From: Pelobates cultripes
Lineage: Eukaryota; Chordata; Amphibia; Anura; Pelobatidae
Direction of reading: 5' to 3'
Length of the DNA stretch: 64,000 bases
Assembly: GCA_933207985.1 (NCBI GenBank)
Contig: OW240921.1
Location: 18,206,323 to 18,270,322, forward strand
Below the pieces are notes generated by a model that worked only from the letters and a program-made list of their open reading frames with translations, searched no databases and was not told the origin of the DNA. Positions 1 through 10,793 of this stretch are shown one piece after another. Position 1 is the first letter of the stretch; every line of letters begins with the position of its first letter. The translations under genes and the position numbers were made by a program.

Positions 1-779
1 TCGGGTAATATAAAATAAATAAATTGAAACCAATGTGGCTAAACTAGAAAATGGGAAATTGATAGTCAAAGAGAACAAAATCAACACCCAACATGTTTAA
101 AGTACACACACTTGAAAAAACAAAACTAAAACAAATGTGAAAGTTTAGGTACACTGAAAACAGAGATGGGTGTGTTAGATAATGAAGGAGGATCCTATGG
201 CAAGAGATATGAAAATGCTGACTGAATAAAAAAATGCAGAAAATTTGTGCTACAACAGCTTAAGAAAGATCATGTAAATAAAGCTCTCTTTACCATTATT
301 AAATGGATTTGATTATTCACTCTAACTTTTTATAGTTTTTGTCACTATTTTAATATTTTATTTTTATGGCTTTATATATGTGGTTTATGAATTTTATCAA
401 TGATTTAGTATGTAGGATATAACACTTTTGGTGTATATTATATTGTGACTATAGCATAATCTTTTCCCGTTGTTATGCTCTTACATAAACTTAATACTAT
501 TGTACCCCAACAGACTGACATAAGTGTTCCCTCCCCTGAGTTCATATCTCACTGTGATGTCAGACATATTGCTCTAGAATGTTGAACTGTTAAGTAAATC
601 CGAGCTTCAGCTATATTGTATTAAATTGAACCGCATAGCAGCCATTTTGTGCCTCTTGTAAAATAAACTTGATACTCGTCACTTGATTTTTTGAGGAAAA
701 CAAAGTTATTTAACATGTGTTCTTTAACTGAGCCATTAAAGCATGGTATTTACTGGGTAAACAGTGATAAGGGATAGTC
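1..779. other. AT-rich flank; possible LTR remnant
   Basis: No gene is recognised. The stretch is AT-rich with no long open frame. Around 640-690 it contains a 'gccattttgtgcc' block followed by an AATAAA-type signal (662-667) about 15 bases before a CTTGATACTCGTC motif, an arrangement seen in U3-R-U5 regions of LTR elements. No paired LTR, primer-binding site or target duplication is visible, so this is only a weak suggestion. Confidence 0.25.
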
Positions 780-3412
780 AGCTCCCTTTCCCTCTCTTTT
801 CCATCATTTGAAATTCATTCAATTCGCCTTTTCAAACTCTTCTCTGCTAACATTGCTGTTATTTATCCCCCTGGTTTCCCTCTCCTCCTTGACCACTTTG
901 CTGCCTGGCTAACCTACTTCATTTCTTCTAATAATCCATCCCTAATTCTTGGGGACTTCAATGTTCCCATTAACCCACCTTTGACCTCAGCAACCTCTAA
1001 ACTACTTTCAATTACTTCTTCCCCCGGGCTATTGCAGTGGGCTAATTCTCCCACCCATGTAGCTGGCAATACCCTCAATGCCATTTTCTCTTATGCATGT
1101 ACAGTATATAATATCTGCAACACTCCATTTCCTCTCTCTGATCACCACCTCTTATCGCTTGCTCTCGATTACCCCCTCACCCAACAACCTCAGCCTAACC
1201 CCCCTCAACTCAGGAGGAACTTTAATTCTATTGACCTCCAGCAGCTGTCAGCTGATATTAATTCACAACTGCTATTCATCTCTTCCCTCTCCTGTCCCTC
1301 ACTGGCCATCTCCACATATAACACTACCCTTACCTCTGCCTTTTTTATTGCTGCAGCCCCGCTCCAAACATGCACCTCGAGGAGGACACGCCCCCTACCG
1401 TGGCATACTAAATCAACACACTATCGGCAAAGTTGCTCCCTTTGTGCTGAACGCTCCAGGAGAAAGTCTCGCACCCAGCCAGACTTTCTCCATTATAGAT
1501 TCATATTGTGTTCATACAGCGCAGCCCTTGCGCTCACCAATCAGTCATACTTTTCCTCTCTAATTAGTTCATGCTCACGCAATCCCAGGCGTCTCTTTGA
1601 CACCTTTAATTTTCTTCTTCGTCCTGCTGTGGCCAACCCCCAAAAACTAACCTTACTGCTGATAACTTTGCATGTTACTTTACCGACAAGATTGAACAGC
1701 TAAGGAAAGAGTTCTCCCCACCTTGCCATTCTCTTTCTCAACCACACATAGATCATGCCTTTCCTATCTTTCAGACTTTCTCCCCAGCTACTGAACAAGA
1801 GGTGGCTGCACTGCTCCTTTCCTCTCACCCCACCACTTGCCTGATCGACCCTGTCCCATCTCACCTCATCAGATCTCTCTCCCCTTGTCTTGTGCCTTCC
1901 TTAACACACATCTTCAACTGCTCTCTCTCTTCTGGCATTGTCCCTGCTGACCTTAACCCCTTAAGGACACATGACATGTGTGACATGTCATGATTCCCTT
2001 TTATTCCAGAAGTTTGGTCCTTAATGGGTTAAACATGCCAACATGCCACTGTAGTACCTATCCTGAAAAAAATATCTCTTGACCCGTCCCTGCTCCCTTT
2101 TTCCTCAAATCTTCTGGAAAGACTTGTCTTTACTCGTGTGTCTCGCTTCCTCAATTCCAACTCTCTCCTTGACCCTCTTCAATCTGGCTTCTGCCCTCTC
2201 CACTGTACTGAGACTGCTATTATCAAAGTTACTAACAATCTAATCATAGCTAAATCCAAACGCCACTACTCCATACTAATTCTTCTTGACCTCTCTGCTG
2301 CCTTTGACACCATTGATCATGCTCTCATTCTTCAAACTCTTTAATCACTTGGTCTCTGTGACTCTCTCCTCTCGTGGTTTTCTTCTTATCTCTCCCAACG
2401 CTCATTCAGTGTCTCCTTTTCCAAAGATACCTCCTCCCCTCATCCTGTCCCTCAAGGCTCTGTCCTTGGTCCCCTTCTATTTTCTCTTTATACTGCCTCT
2501 CTTGGCAAACGTATTGCCACTTGTGGATTCCACTACCACCTGTGCGCTGATGACACCCAGATACATCTCTCCTCCTCGGACCTCTCCCCTGCCATCCTGC
2601 AATGTGTCACTGTAGAATACTGTAGATTTCAACTTAAAAGCATAGCCTGCATCCACCCCATTCTTACGAAAGATGCTACCAAGGAGATTGTCCATGCTCT
2701 AGTAATTTTCTGCATGGGTTATTGTAACCCTCTCCTGATTGGTCTTCCCAAAAGCCGTATTGCCCTGTTACAGTCTGTAATGAATGTCAGCATCAGACTG
2801 ATTTTCCTCTCTAGTCGGTCCTCTCACACCACACCCCTCTGTTAGTCCTTACATTGGCTTACTGTATCCTATAGGAGTCAATTCAAAGTGCTAACCCATA
2901 CCTATAACACACTGAACAATTCTAGCCCCTCTTATATCTCTTCATAGATCCATATGTATGTCCCTTCTCGGTCCCTCCGCTCTGCCCGTGACCTTCTCCT
3001 GTACACTGCTCGCACCCGTATGGTCAACTTGTGCTTGCAGATCCCTTCCTATGGAATAGCCAGCCTTCCTCCATCAGACTCTCCCCTAGTTTTCAATCAT
3101 TTAAGAAGTGCCTTAAAACCCATCTCTTTGTCAAAGCTTATGACCTCCCAGAGTAACCTCTACCTCACATACCTGTCTCTTGCTCTCACCTAAAGGGCAG
3201 CACTCTACTCTCTCCTCTAGCTCTGCTTCACTCCCACCTCCTATAGACTGTAAGCTCATTTGAGCAGGGTCTTCGTTAACCTATTATTCCTGAATGTTTT
3301 CTTGTAATTGTCCTATTTATAGTTAAATTCCCTCCCCCCTCATAATATTGTAAAGTGCTACAGAATGTGTTGGCACTATATACATGGCAATAATAATAAT
3401 AATAATAATACA
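780..3412 (+). mobile_element. 5'-truncated L2-clade LINE, degenerate
   Basis: A non-LTR retrotransposon remnant on the plus strand, broken by stops and frameshifts. The endonuclease part (about 790-1200) shows the motif LILGDFN, followed by a conserved-looking S-DHH near 1140. The reverse transcriptase part (about 1800-2700) has a [14 protein letters not shown] entry around 2033-2070, then [13 protein letters not shown] and the catalytic-region motif [13 protein letters not shown] (about 2282-2320), typical of the L2/CR1 group. The 3' end reads tgtaaagtgctacagaatgtg, then GCACTATATACATGG and an (AAT)n tail at about 3388-3412; that GCxCTATATA plus AAT-type tail is the hallmark of L2 3' ends. 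Codons carry many disruptions, so it is dead. An 80-bp TTAA-flanked MITE splits the RT region. Confidence 0.85.
1953..2032. mobile_element. TTAA-target MITE inserted in the L2 element
   Basis: A short element bounded by TTAA at 1953-1956 and 2029-2032. Its ends are inverted: CCCCTTAAGGAC on the left and GTCCTTAATGGG on the right, with an internal palindromic tract around ACATGACATGTGTGACATGT. Removing it and one TTAA restores a plausible L2 reading ([14 protein letters not shown]), so the insertion is directly supported by the interrupted host element. TTAA targets are used by piggyBac and Kolobok transposases; the CCC start favours a piggyBac-type MITE. Confidence 0.75.
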
Positions 3413-4337
3413 TAATGTAGACTGTTCTGGGGGAGGGTGGAGTTCCCTTAAAAATAATGCACCCATGTTAAATGTATATAATTCCAATGTTTTATGTACA
3501 TCACAGAGAGCTCTGAACGTAGGGCTAGATTGACCATTAGGCAGAGTAGGCACCTGTCAACAATCACTTTTCCTCGAGAGGGCATCTGTTTTCAGCATTT
3601 ATAAAAGGCCTTTTTGGAGCTTAAGTGGACTGATGGAGAGAGATAAGTACCAGGATCCTTGACCAGTGTCTTCAGTAGTCCAGTCAACCTCTCTCAATTT
3701 CTTAATTGGCCTAAATGTTATATTGTTGGATAAACTTTCCAATTTATTGAATTTCCAAAATTCAGACTTGCTAGACTTCCATGGCTCCAATTGATAAAAT
3801 TATGTCAAAGAGTTTAGAGGTCTTTCTTTTTTTTATTGCTTTGGTAATTAGCATTTTCACTGGTGGTATTTAATGAAGAACAATCCTTAGACAATGGCAG
3901 CCCCTGCTGTCCAAAGACTATTAGTTGTGAGTGTTTGATGATATAATGTAGTTATTAGTAGAGTACGCGCTCTATATTTAGACTCCCAAATATATATGCA
4001 TGAAACCAAGAGTGCCACTCACCTGCAGAGAGTCCCGGTAAGGAAGCATTTCCCAAGTAAGTGGATTAATCTCATAAGAGCAGGCTTTAGAATGTTAGAG
4101 TAGGACCTGCCAAGAATAGGGTACCTTGATGCTGTGGCAGGATTATGCAATGTATGATCATATACTTTAACTAAATCCTTTTTGCTTAAATTATGTGTTT
4201 TGTAAATAAAACTATTACATTCTATGAAACCTGAAACTGCTGTTTAGTAAGTGAGCGAAATTTTGCATGTTCTATGAATTGGCTCCAGCAGCACCCTATA
4301 ATGTATGTATGCTCAGGTGAGTGCAGCCCTCTTATCA
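3413..4337. other. Unassigned spacer before duplication copy A
   Basis: No gene, RNA gene or clearly bounded transposon was recognised. The sequence is ordinary AT-rich spacer with short open frames only. A phrase near 3525-3550 (ctagattgaccattaggcag) resembles the edge of an interspersed repeat but has no visible partner end. Confidence 0.4.
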
Positions 4338-5080
4338 TGTATTCAGGGTTTATTCAATGACTCTATTGGGAATCTCCATCATATATAAAATATCCATCAA
4401 GCAGTATCCTTTACAATGCAAGAAAAGGAAGTTTCATCATAAGACATTTTGTTTTACTCATGGTAATTAAAAAGTAGAACATACTATTATGTAGCAAATG
4501 TATAATTGCTTTACATTGATGGGTAGAGTGGGAAGTATCATTGGGATCAATTTCTAGATAAAGGTTTAAAGTAATAAAACCGGGCCAATCACATTGGAAG
4601 CCAGTGGAATCCGTAAAGATATTTTACACCACTTCTAAAAACAGAACAATTTAATAACCCCACCGTTTATATTTTATTTTAATTATTTATATTTTTTGGA
4701 GTATTTGCCAACAAATATGAGTATTATTTGTAGTAATGTACAAAACAGGTAAATGCCATTTGAGTGAGAAGAGGTATCATGTTTTCAAATTCCATGCAGG
4801 AGCCCGAATTCCAGTGATATACATGTCATGGCTTATCAAACTTTGGTGGGAGTTACACAACTAGCAACAACTATTATTTATTATCAGTCTCTCTCGGCAA
4901 ACCAATATGCCTGGAGAGGAGCTGAGGAGACAGAGAAAGTGCATTTGTCTCTTCAGCTCCTCTCTGGATATTTCAGAATCAGCAGAGAGGCTCAATTACT
5001 CATCTCAGTCACAAATTAGTCCATCATATAGAGGAAATTAAATAAGCAGTTCAACTTCGGAAAATGTTACATTGGTTGAA

Positions 5081-5086
5081 TTTATT
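5081..5086 (-). promoter_or_regulatory. Candidate polyadenylation signal, gene copy A
   Basis: On the minus strand this reads AATAAA, about 134 nt downstream of the stop codon at 5220-5222. The same hexamer lies at the equivalent place in copy B (43642-43647). Conservation of place supports it, but the flanks are generally AT-rich. Confidence 0.35.
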
Positions 5087-5219
5087 ATTTAATTATTTTG
5101 TGGTAATTGCAATTATTTATTTTTTTCACCAAAACACAAATCATTTTGTTAATCAGTAACTACAAGTTTGTTTTGGTTATGACAAACCTTATTAGAATAG
5201 GTTATTTCTTTTTTTAAAG

Positions 5220-5338
5220 TTAAGTGCAAGTAAAGGTAGTTGTTTGGACTGCCTCCATGCCGGTTGCCAAACCAAATAGTTCTTTACATAAAAACGTTTC
5301 CAAACATCCTTTCTCAGAACTGTGTATTTCATTGCCAA
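5220..5338 (-). CDS. Coding exon 5 (C-terminal half of LU domain 2 and stop), copy A
   Basis: 119 nt from acceptor CTTTACAG to the TAA stop at 5220-5222. It encodes EKGCLETFLCKELFG and ends FTCT, a short C terminus like that of PLI-gamma proteins, with no CC-x-CN motif. Nine of 39 residues differ from copy B, the highest proportion of any exon. Confidence 0.88.
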
Positions 5339-8300
5339 CTGTAAAGATGAAATGAAACAGAAATCAAATAAAGAAAACGCACAATGTTTAAACACTGTAT
5401 AATATGGTTCATAGATAACTGAATTTACATTTACAAAGATAATTTATATATTATCTGTAAAATATTAAAAAGTATTAAAATCTAGACAGAATTTTTATTT
5501 GGCACTGTTGTTGTCACATATCCCACTATACCTTGCATTGATCATTTTTAAATCTGTTGTCTTTTATGAAAAGTTAATAAAATATTTCACTAAGCATGTA
5601 TTTTGAACTCTCATGAACTGGAAAATACAATTTTCAAAACATTAAATACTAAATAGTGGTCAGGCTCGGTGGAGGTGGCTTTGACTTTAATGTAGAAAGT
5701 CAACGCCTGTGTCGGAATGTTTTAGTTGCAAACATCTGCTAGTGTTTTAAGTGATATTATTGATAAAATATTGAACCTGGCAGAGCTTTGCTGTCAGCCA
5801 TCTTGCTACTATCAGTAATTTTATAGCATATAACCAAAAGAGTACAAACTAATTTTTAAAAGACTTATTTTTCTTTTTCTGAACTATGCTGTACTACTTT
5901 GTAACAATGTTTTCCCCCTTATAGTCGTGTTAGTGATAATAAAAGGATGTGGTTGCAGGCCTAGGGATGGGTGCCAATGTGTTGTTTTGATGTAAGTTGA
6001 GTATGTTGAGTCTCAGGAGGGGAAAGATATTGAAGAATGAGCAAACCAGGTTAATTTGGAATTGCTTGGTTCAAAAGTCTAGAATAGACCGTAAAACCTA
6101 AACTTACATTATAAGAACAATGACCATATTAGGAGGTATTCTAGATGGTCATTGTTCCATTTTCCCCACGTATGAAAATCCTTGCTTTTATTACCATATA
6201 AGATAACATAAAATAGGCCCAGACACTCAGGATTGCTGCAGGAAGGCATATTTGTTGTGATAAAAACTGCAACATTGCGAACTAGACAGATGCCTTTATC
6301 AAGCAATCGGAGCCCATTGCGAATGCACGGCAAAACACAGCTCTGGTCAATCAGCATATCATCACAGAGATGCATTGACTTAATGCATCTATGTGAGAAA
6401 GTTCAGTGTCTCCATGCAAAGTGTGGAGATGCTAAACGTCAGTGCTCCACCCAGGAAGCACCTGAGTGATTGCACCCACAGATGTTCCTAGGTAGCAATG
6501 TAAACACTTAGACCTTACTTAAAGGGACACTCCAGACCTCTAAGCACTTTAGCTAGCTGAAATCCTTGGTGTGTGTAAACTTTTTTTTTTTAACAAAATG
6601 TGCAGATAGAAATTGGCACTTTTATAAATCAACATTGTTACCACTCTCTTGCTGCCAATCAGACAACTGGTTCTTGACACTTCCTAGTTTGTTTAGCTCA
6701 GTGGAGCTAAAATCAAGAGGCAGCAATTGCTCAGAGCACCTGCCTTCCAAAGACTTCTCATGTAGCTGCACTGGGAAGGCTGTAATTGGACAGCCACAAA
6801 GTCTGAGCTGGATTAGGGAGGGCAGGGGACTTGAAAAAGCTGCAGGCAAAAGATATTCAGCTTTTGTGTGCTGTTTTTAGCTATACCTCCAATGGAAAAG
6901 AAAATGCATAACTAAATGCAGGCATGTTTTTAACAGTGATTTTTTTTTTTTTTTATTAGGCAGTACTGTGTCCCTTTAACTTTTCATTCTCCATGTTTCC
7001 CCATTTCTGTTAACAAATGTGCTTTTTTTTCATATTCCGTTCCAATGCAAGTTACATATTCCTTTAAAGTGTTTCTCCTTAATATGTATTTACTCCATTT
7101 ATCTTTCCCTCTGTTTCTGTTTCTTTTTTCACTATATTGTCATATTCTGTTCATCTTGTTTGTAGGGATGTTCAAAGCTTGTAGGGATGTTCAACTTACA
7201 GTTACTTACTGTATTACTATTATATGAATACATGAATATCTTTTTCTGTATTTTGTTTTGGATTGTATATTCTTTATTCCTCCTTTTGTTTATATAAACC
7301 AAATAATAAAAAAAAGTGTTGGAAATGTTCTTATTCTGTGATCGTTAGATTACCAGAGATGGACCACTGGATCTGTCCCACCCTACACTTCTCTGCGCAA
7401 ATACAGATTTTGGAGTGAACACAAGCAGAAATGCAGTACATAGATCTGTTCTATCTTATATCTAACAAGCATTATAAAAATAGGTAATTGAAGCTTGTTC
7501 AATTACATTTGTTACACACTGAAATCTACATAATTTACCTTGGTCACGCCAGATACCCACATAGGTGTAGCACAGGTCATCTTTCCCCCTGCACACCATG
7601 TCAGTTTCTGGAACACATTCCTCGTTCGAGTTCAATTTCACGCAGGTTGGACAAGTTTTTCCTTCAAATTTTTCATTCTCCTCTGGAACTGTGATTAATA
7701 AGAAATAATAAAATACAATTATTTAAAACTCGCTACAGCTTGTTCTTTACAAACTGCAAAGTAGCAAAGATGTTTTGTACTTTGTATTTTCTGACAGATG
7801 TTTGCGCCTCATATCAAGTAACTAAAACTACTGTGTGAATATTCTGCCTCACTCCTTAAGACAAGCTAAGGGTGGTGTCATAGGCGTGTGCAGCATATTG
7901 CATTAGGGTGTGCACCCTAAAGCACAAACACACGCCTGCTGTGTGTGTGTGTGTGCGCTGTGTGAGGGTGGTGTGAGGGTGCTGTTTGTGTAAGGGTGCT
8001 GTGTGTGTGTGTGAGGGTGCTGTGTGTGAGGGTGCTGGTAGTGTGCTATGTGGGTGAGGGTGTTTGTGTGTTTGTGAGGGGGCTGTTAATGTGCTGTGTG
8101 TGAGGGTGCTGTGTATGAGGGTGCTGTTTGTGTGCGTGTTTGCTGTTAGTGTACTGTGTGTGTGTGAGGGTGGTGTGTGTGTGTGTGTGTGTGATGGTGC
8201 TGTATGTGTGTGGGTGCTGTATGTGTGTAAGTGCTGTGTGTGTGTGGGGGCTGTTTGTGTGAGGGTGCTGTATGTGTGTAGGTGATGTTTGTGTGCTGTA

Positions 8301-10747
8301 TGTGTGTGGGCTGTGTGTGTGGGGGTGTGTGAGGGTGTTGTATGTGTGTAGATGCTGTGTGTGTGGGTGCTGTTTGTCTGCTGTGTGTGTGTGGGTGCTG
8401 TTTGTGTTCTGTATGTGTGTGTGTGGATGCTGTTTGTGTGCTGTATGTGTATGGATGCTTTGTGTGTAGGTGCTGTTTGTGTGCTGCATGTGTGTGGGTG
8501 CTGTGTGTGTGAGGGTGCTGTATGTGTGTAAATGCTGTATGTGTGTGGGTGATATGTGTGTGTGTGTGCGCTGTATGTTTGGGTGATTGTGTGTATAGTG
8601 GGGGCCATTTAGTAAATATCCCCACTCCCTTCTTACCTTATGTATGGAGGGGGGATCCTTGTTGCTGCTGCCATCCCTGGTGGTCCAGTGGAGAGTGAAC
8701 TCTACCTTGCGGGGCTAGAGTTCACTCTCGCGAGATCTGAGCGTTGTCGTGGCAACACTCAGATCTCACGAGAGGAACCCGGCGGAGCTGCTGGCTGGAG
8801 CTCCCTGGGTCCTCTCCTGCCTCCCTTCCTGCAGCTGTGAACCAGTGAGGGAGATCTTTGATCTCCCCACTGGCCTATGGGCCGGTGCGGCTCTGCATGA
8901 GCCAACAGGGGAGATCCTGAAATCCCCTGCCGGTCTCAATCCATAGGCGTATCGCGGGATTAGGGTGTGCCCAGGCACACCTGGCACACCCCGTGCGGAC
9001 GCTTTTGGGTGGTGTAAACAAATGATAGAATATAGAATAGTGTTCTGGTGCAAAATAAATACATACACAAAAGGTAACACTTGCTAAATAGTGTAAAATA
9101 CTGTTAGATCTCATAATTGATTTTAGAAACAAATTCCAGAAAAGCTGCAGAGACACTTTGATAAATATCCCCCATTGCTTTTGTCTAGTCCAATGCAATT
9201 TGTGTCCTGTCCAGGACCAGATTTACATGTCAGAATCCTGTAGGAACATGATTATAAGGTGCCCCCTGCTCCTCAACCCAAAAAAGAAGACATATAAAAA
9301 TATAATTACTGAATATCGCGGGCCTAGAAACATCCCAAAAAAAAATCACATTTGGCAACTGCTTATGTATATAAATATGTAAATCCATATTTCTACATGT
9401 AATGTATTGTGTTTGAACTTGGGAGTATAGTGAGTGTGTGTAGCAGTGTAAATGCATGCAGAATTACCGATAATGGTAGAAGTGGTTAAGGTTGGAGAGT
9501 GTTTAACATAAGTGTGAGATTACATAGGGTGTTTAGAGTTAATAGGATTAAGAGCTTTAAATTGTTAAAAGTTGTAGCATAAGGGCTGTTTAGGATTGAG
9601 TTTAGAGTTAGGTTAAATGAGGTGTTAAGTTTTTAAGGTAAACGGTTTATTTTCATGTGCAGTTTGAAGCAGGGAGGATCCAGAATATAATCTTGGGAGG
9701 GGCACTGGTAGGAACAATCCAGGCACAATAGGCATTACAGCTTCTGTAGTGGTTATGGTGCCAGGAGTGCCAAGTTTAACAACTTACCTGGGGTCTCCCA
9801 GGATCAGGTCTGTAGTAAGGGATAGGGGTAGTAGTATGTGTGTGTGTGGGGTACATTGTGTGTTTGGGAAGGGCGGAGTGCATGTGTGAGGGGTGCAGTG
9901 TATGTGTGTTTGTGAAGGGCAGTGTGTCTGTGGGGGTCAGTGTGTGTGAGTTGTACAGTGTCTGTGTGAGGGATTAAATGTGTGTCAGGGGGACAGTATA
10001 CATGAAGGGTACAGTGTGTGTGAGGGGTACAGTGTGTGTGTGTGAGGGGTGCAGTGTGAAAGGTACAGTGTGTGTGTGAAGGGTGCAGTGTGTGAGTATG
10101 GGGGCAGTGTGTGTGTGAGGGGGCAGTGTGTGAGGGCTGCAATGTGTGTGTGTGTAAGGGGTGCATTGTGTGTGGGTGTGGATGTGTCTGTGTATATGAG
10201 GGGTTCAGTATGTGTAAGGGTGTGAATGTGCAGGCAGATTAAAGCAAATATATCTATTATTTTTTTCAATTGAAAATAAATATACTTTATATCCCCCCTC
10301 CCTTATTACCTTTGACTATGAGATTTCCTGTAATCCCTAGTGGTCTGGTGGGGAGTGAACTATAGCCTGCAGCTGCAGCTCTGAGGCTACAGTTCACCCT
10401 CGTGAGATCGGATAGTTGTCATGGTAACTGTGGCAATGATCCAAGCTTGCAAGGAGAGGACCGGCAAGAGCTCCCCAGCGCCCTCTCTCCATCCCCTACT
10501 CCATTTTAGTGCCAGCAGGTGAGGGAGATCATAAAAAAGGCATACAACAGGGTTCTGGCCCTGCATAAACTGGCAAGAAATATGGAGAGCCTCTGCTCTT
10601 CACTATTTTCTTGGGAAGTGGGAGAAAGATAATGGCGCTGAAGGGGGACAGCTTAGGGTACGTAAAGACCATATCGGCTCTGCCTCCCTCTCGCCCACCT
10701 ACAAATTATTGAATAAGTCTTGTAGGTTTCGAAATATAAAGTATAAG

Positions 10748-10793
<46 letters not shown>

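Larger units (their letters stand above)
7879..9007. mobile_element. hAT-like non-autonomous element, copy A only
   Basis: An insertion flanked by 8-bp direct repeats GGTGGTGT at 7871-7878 and 9008-9015. Copy B has one AGTGGTAT at 47607-47614 and no insert, so it is the empty site. Ends are imperfect inverted repeats: CATAGGCGTGTGCA on the left against CAAAAGCGTCCGCA read from the right (10 of 14 match). An 8-bp target duplication with CA...TG ends is the hAT signature. The interior is a long GT-rich minisatellite followed by a unique GC-rich part with two adjacent hairpins. No transposase frame is present. Confidence 0.8.

Noticed and set aside
981..1703. A 240-codon plus-strand frame
   Set aside because: It overlaps L2 endonuclease and linker sequence; only part of it matches the element's real frame, and it is a decayed LINE, not a host gene.
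7856..8608. A 250-codon His/Thr-rich open frame on the minus strand, with overlapping 147- and 159-codon frames
   Set aside because: It is the translation of a GT/CA minisatellite inside a hAT-like insertion; all frames stay open because the repeat lacks stops.
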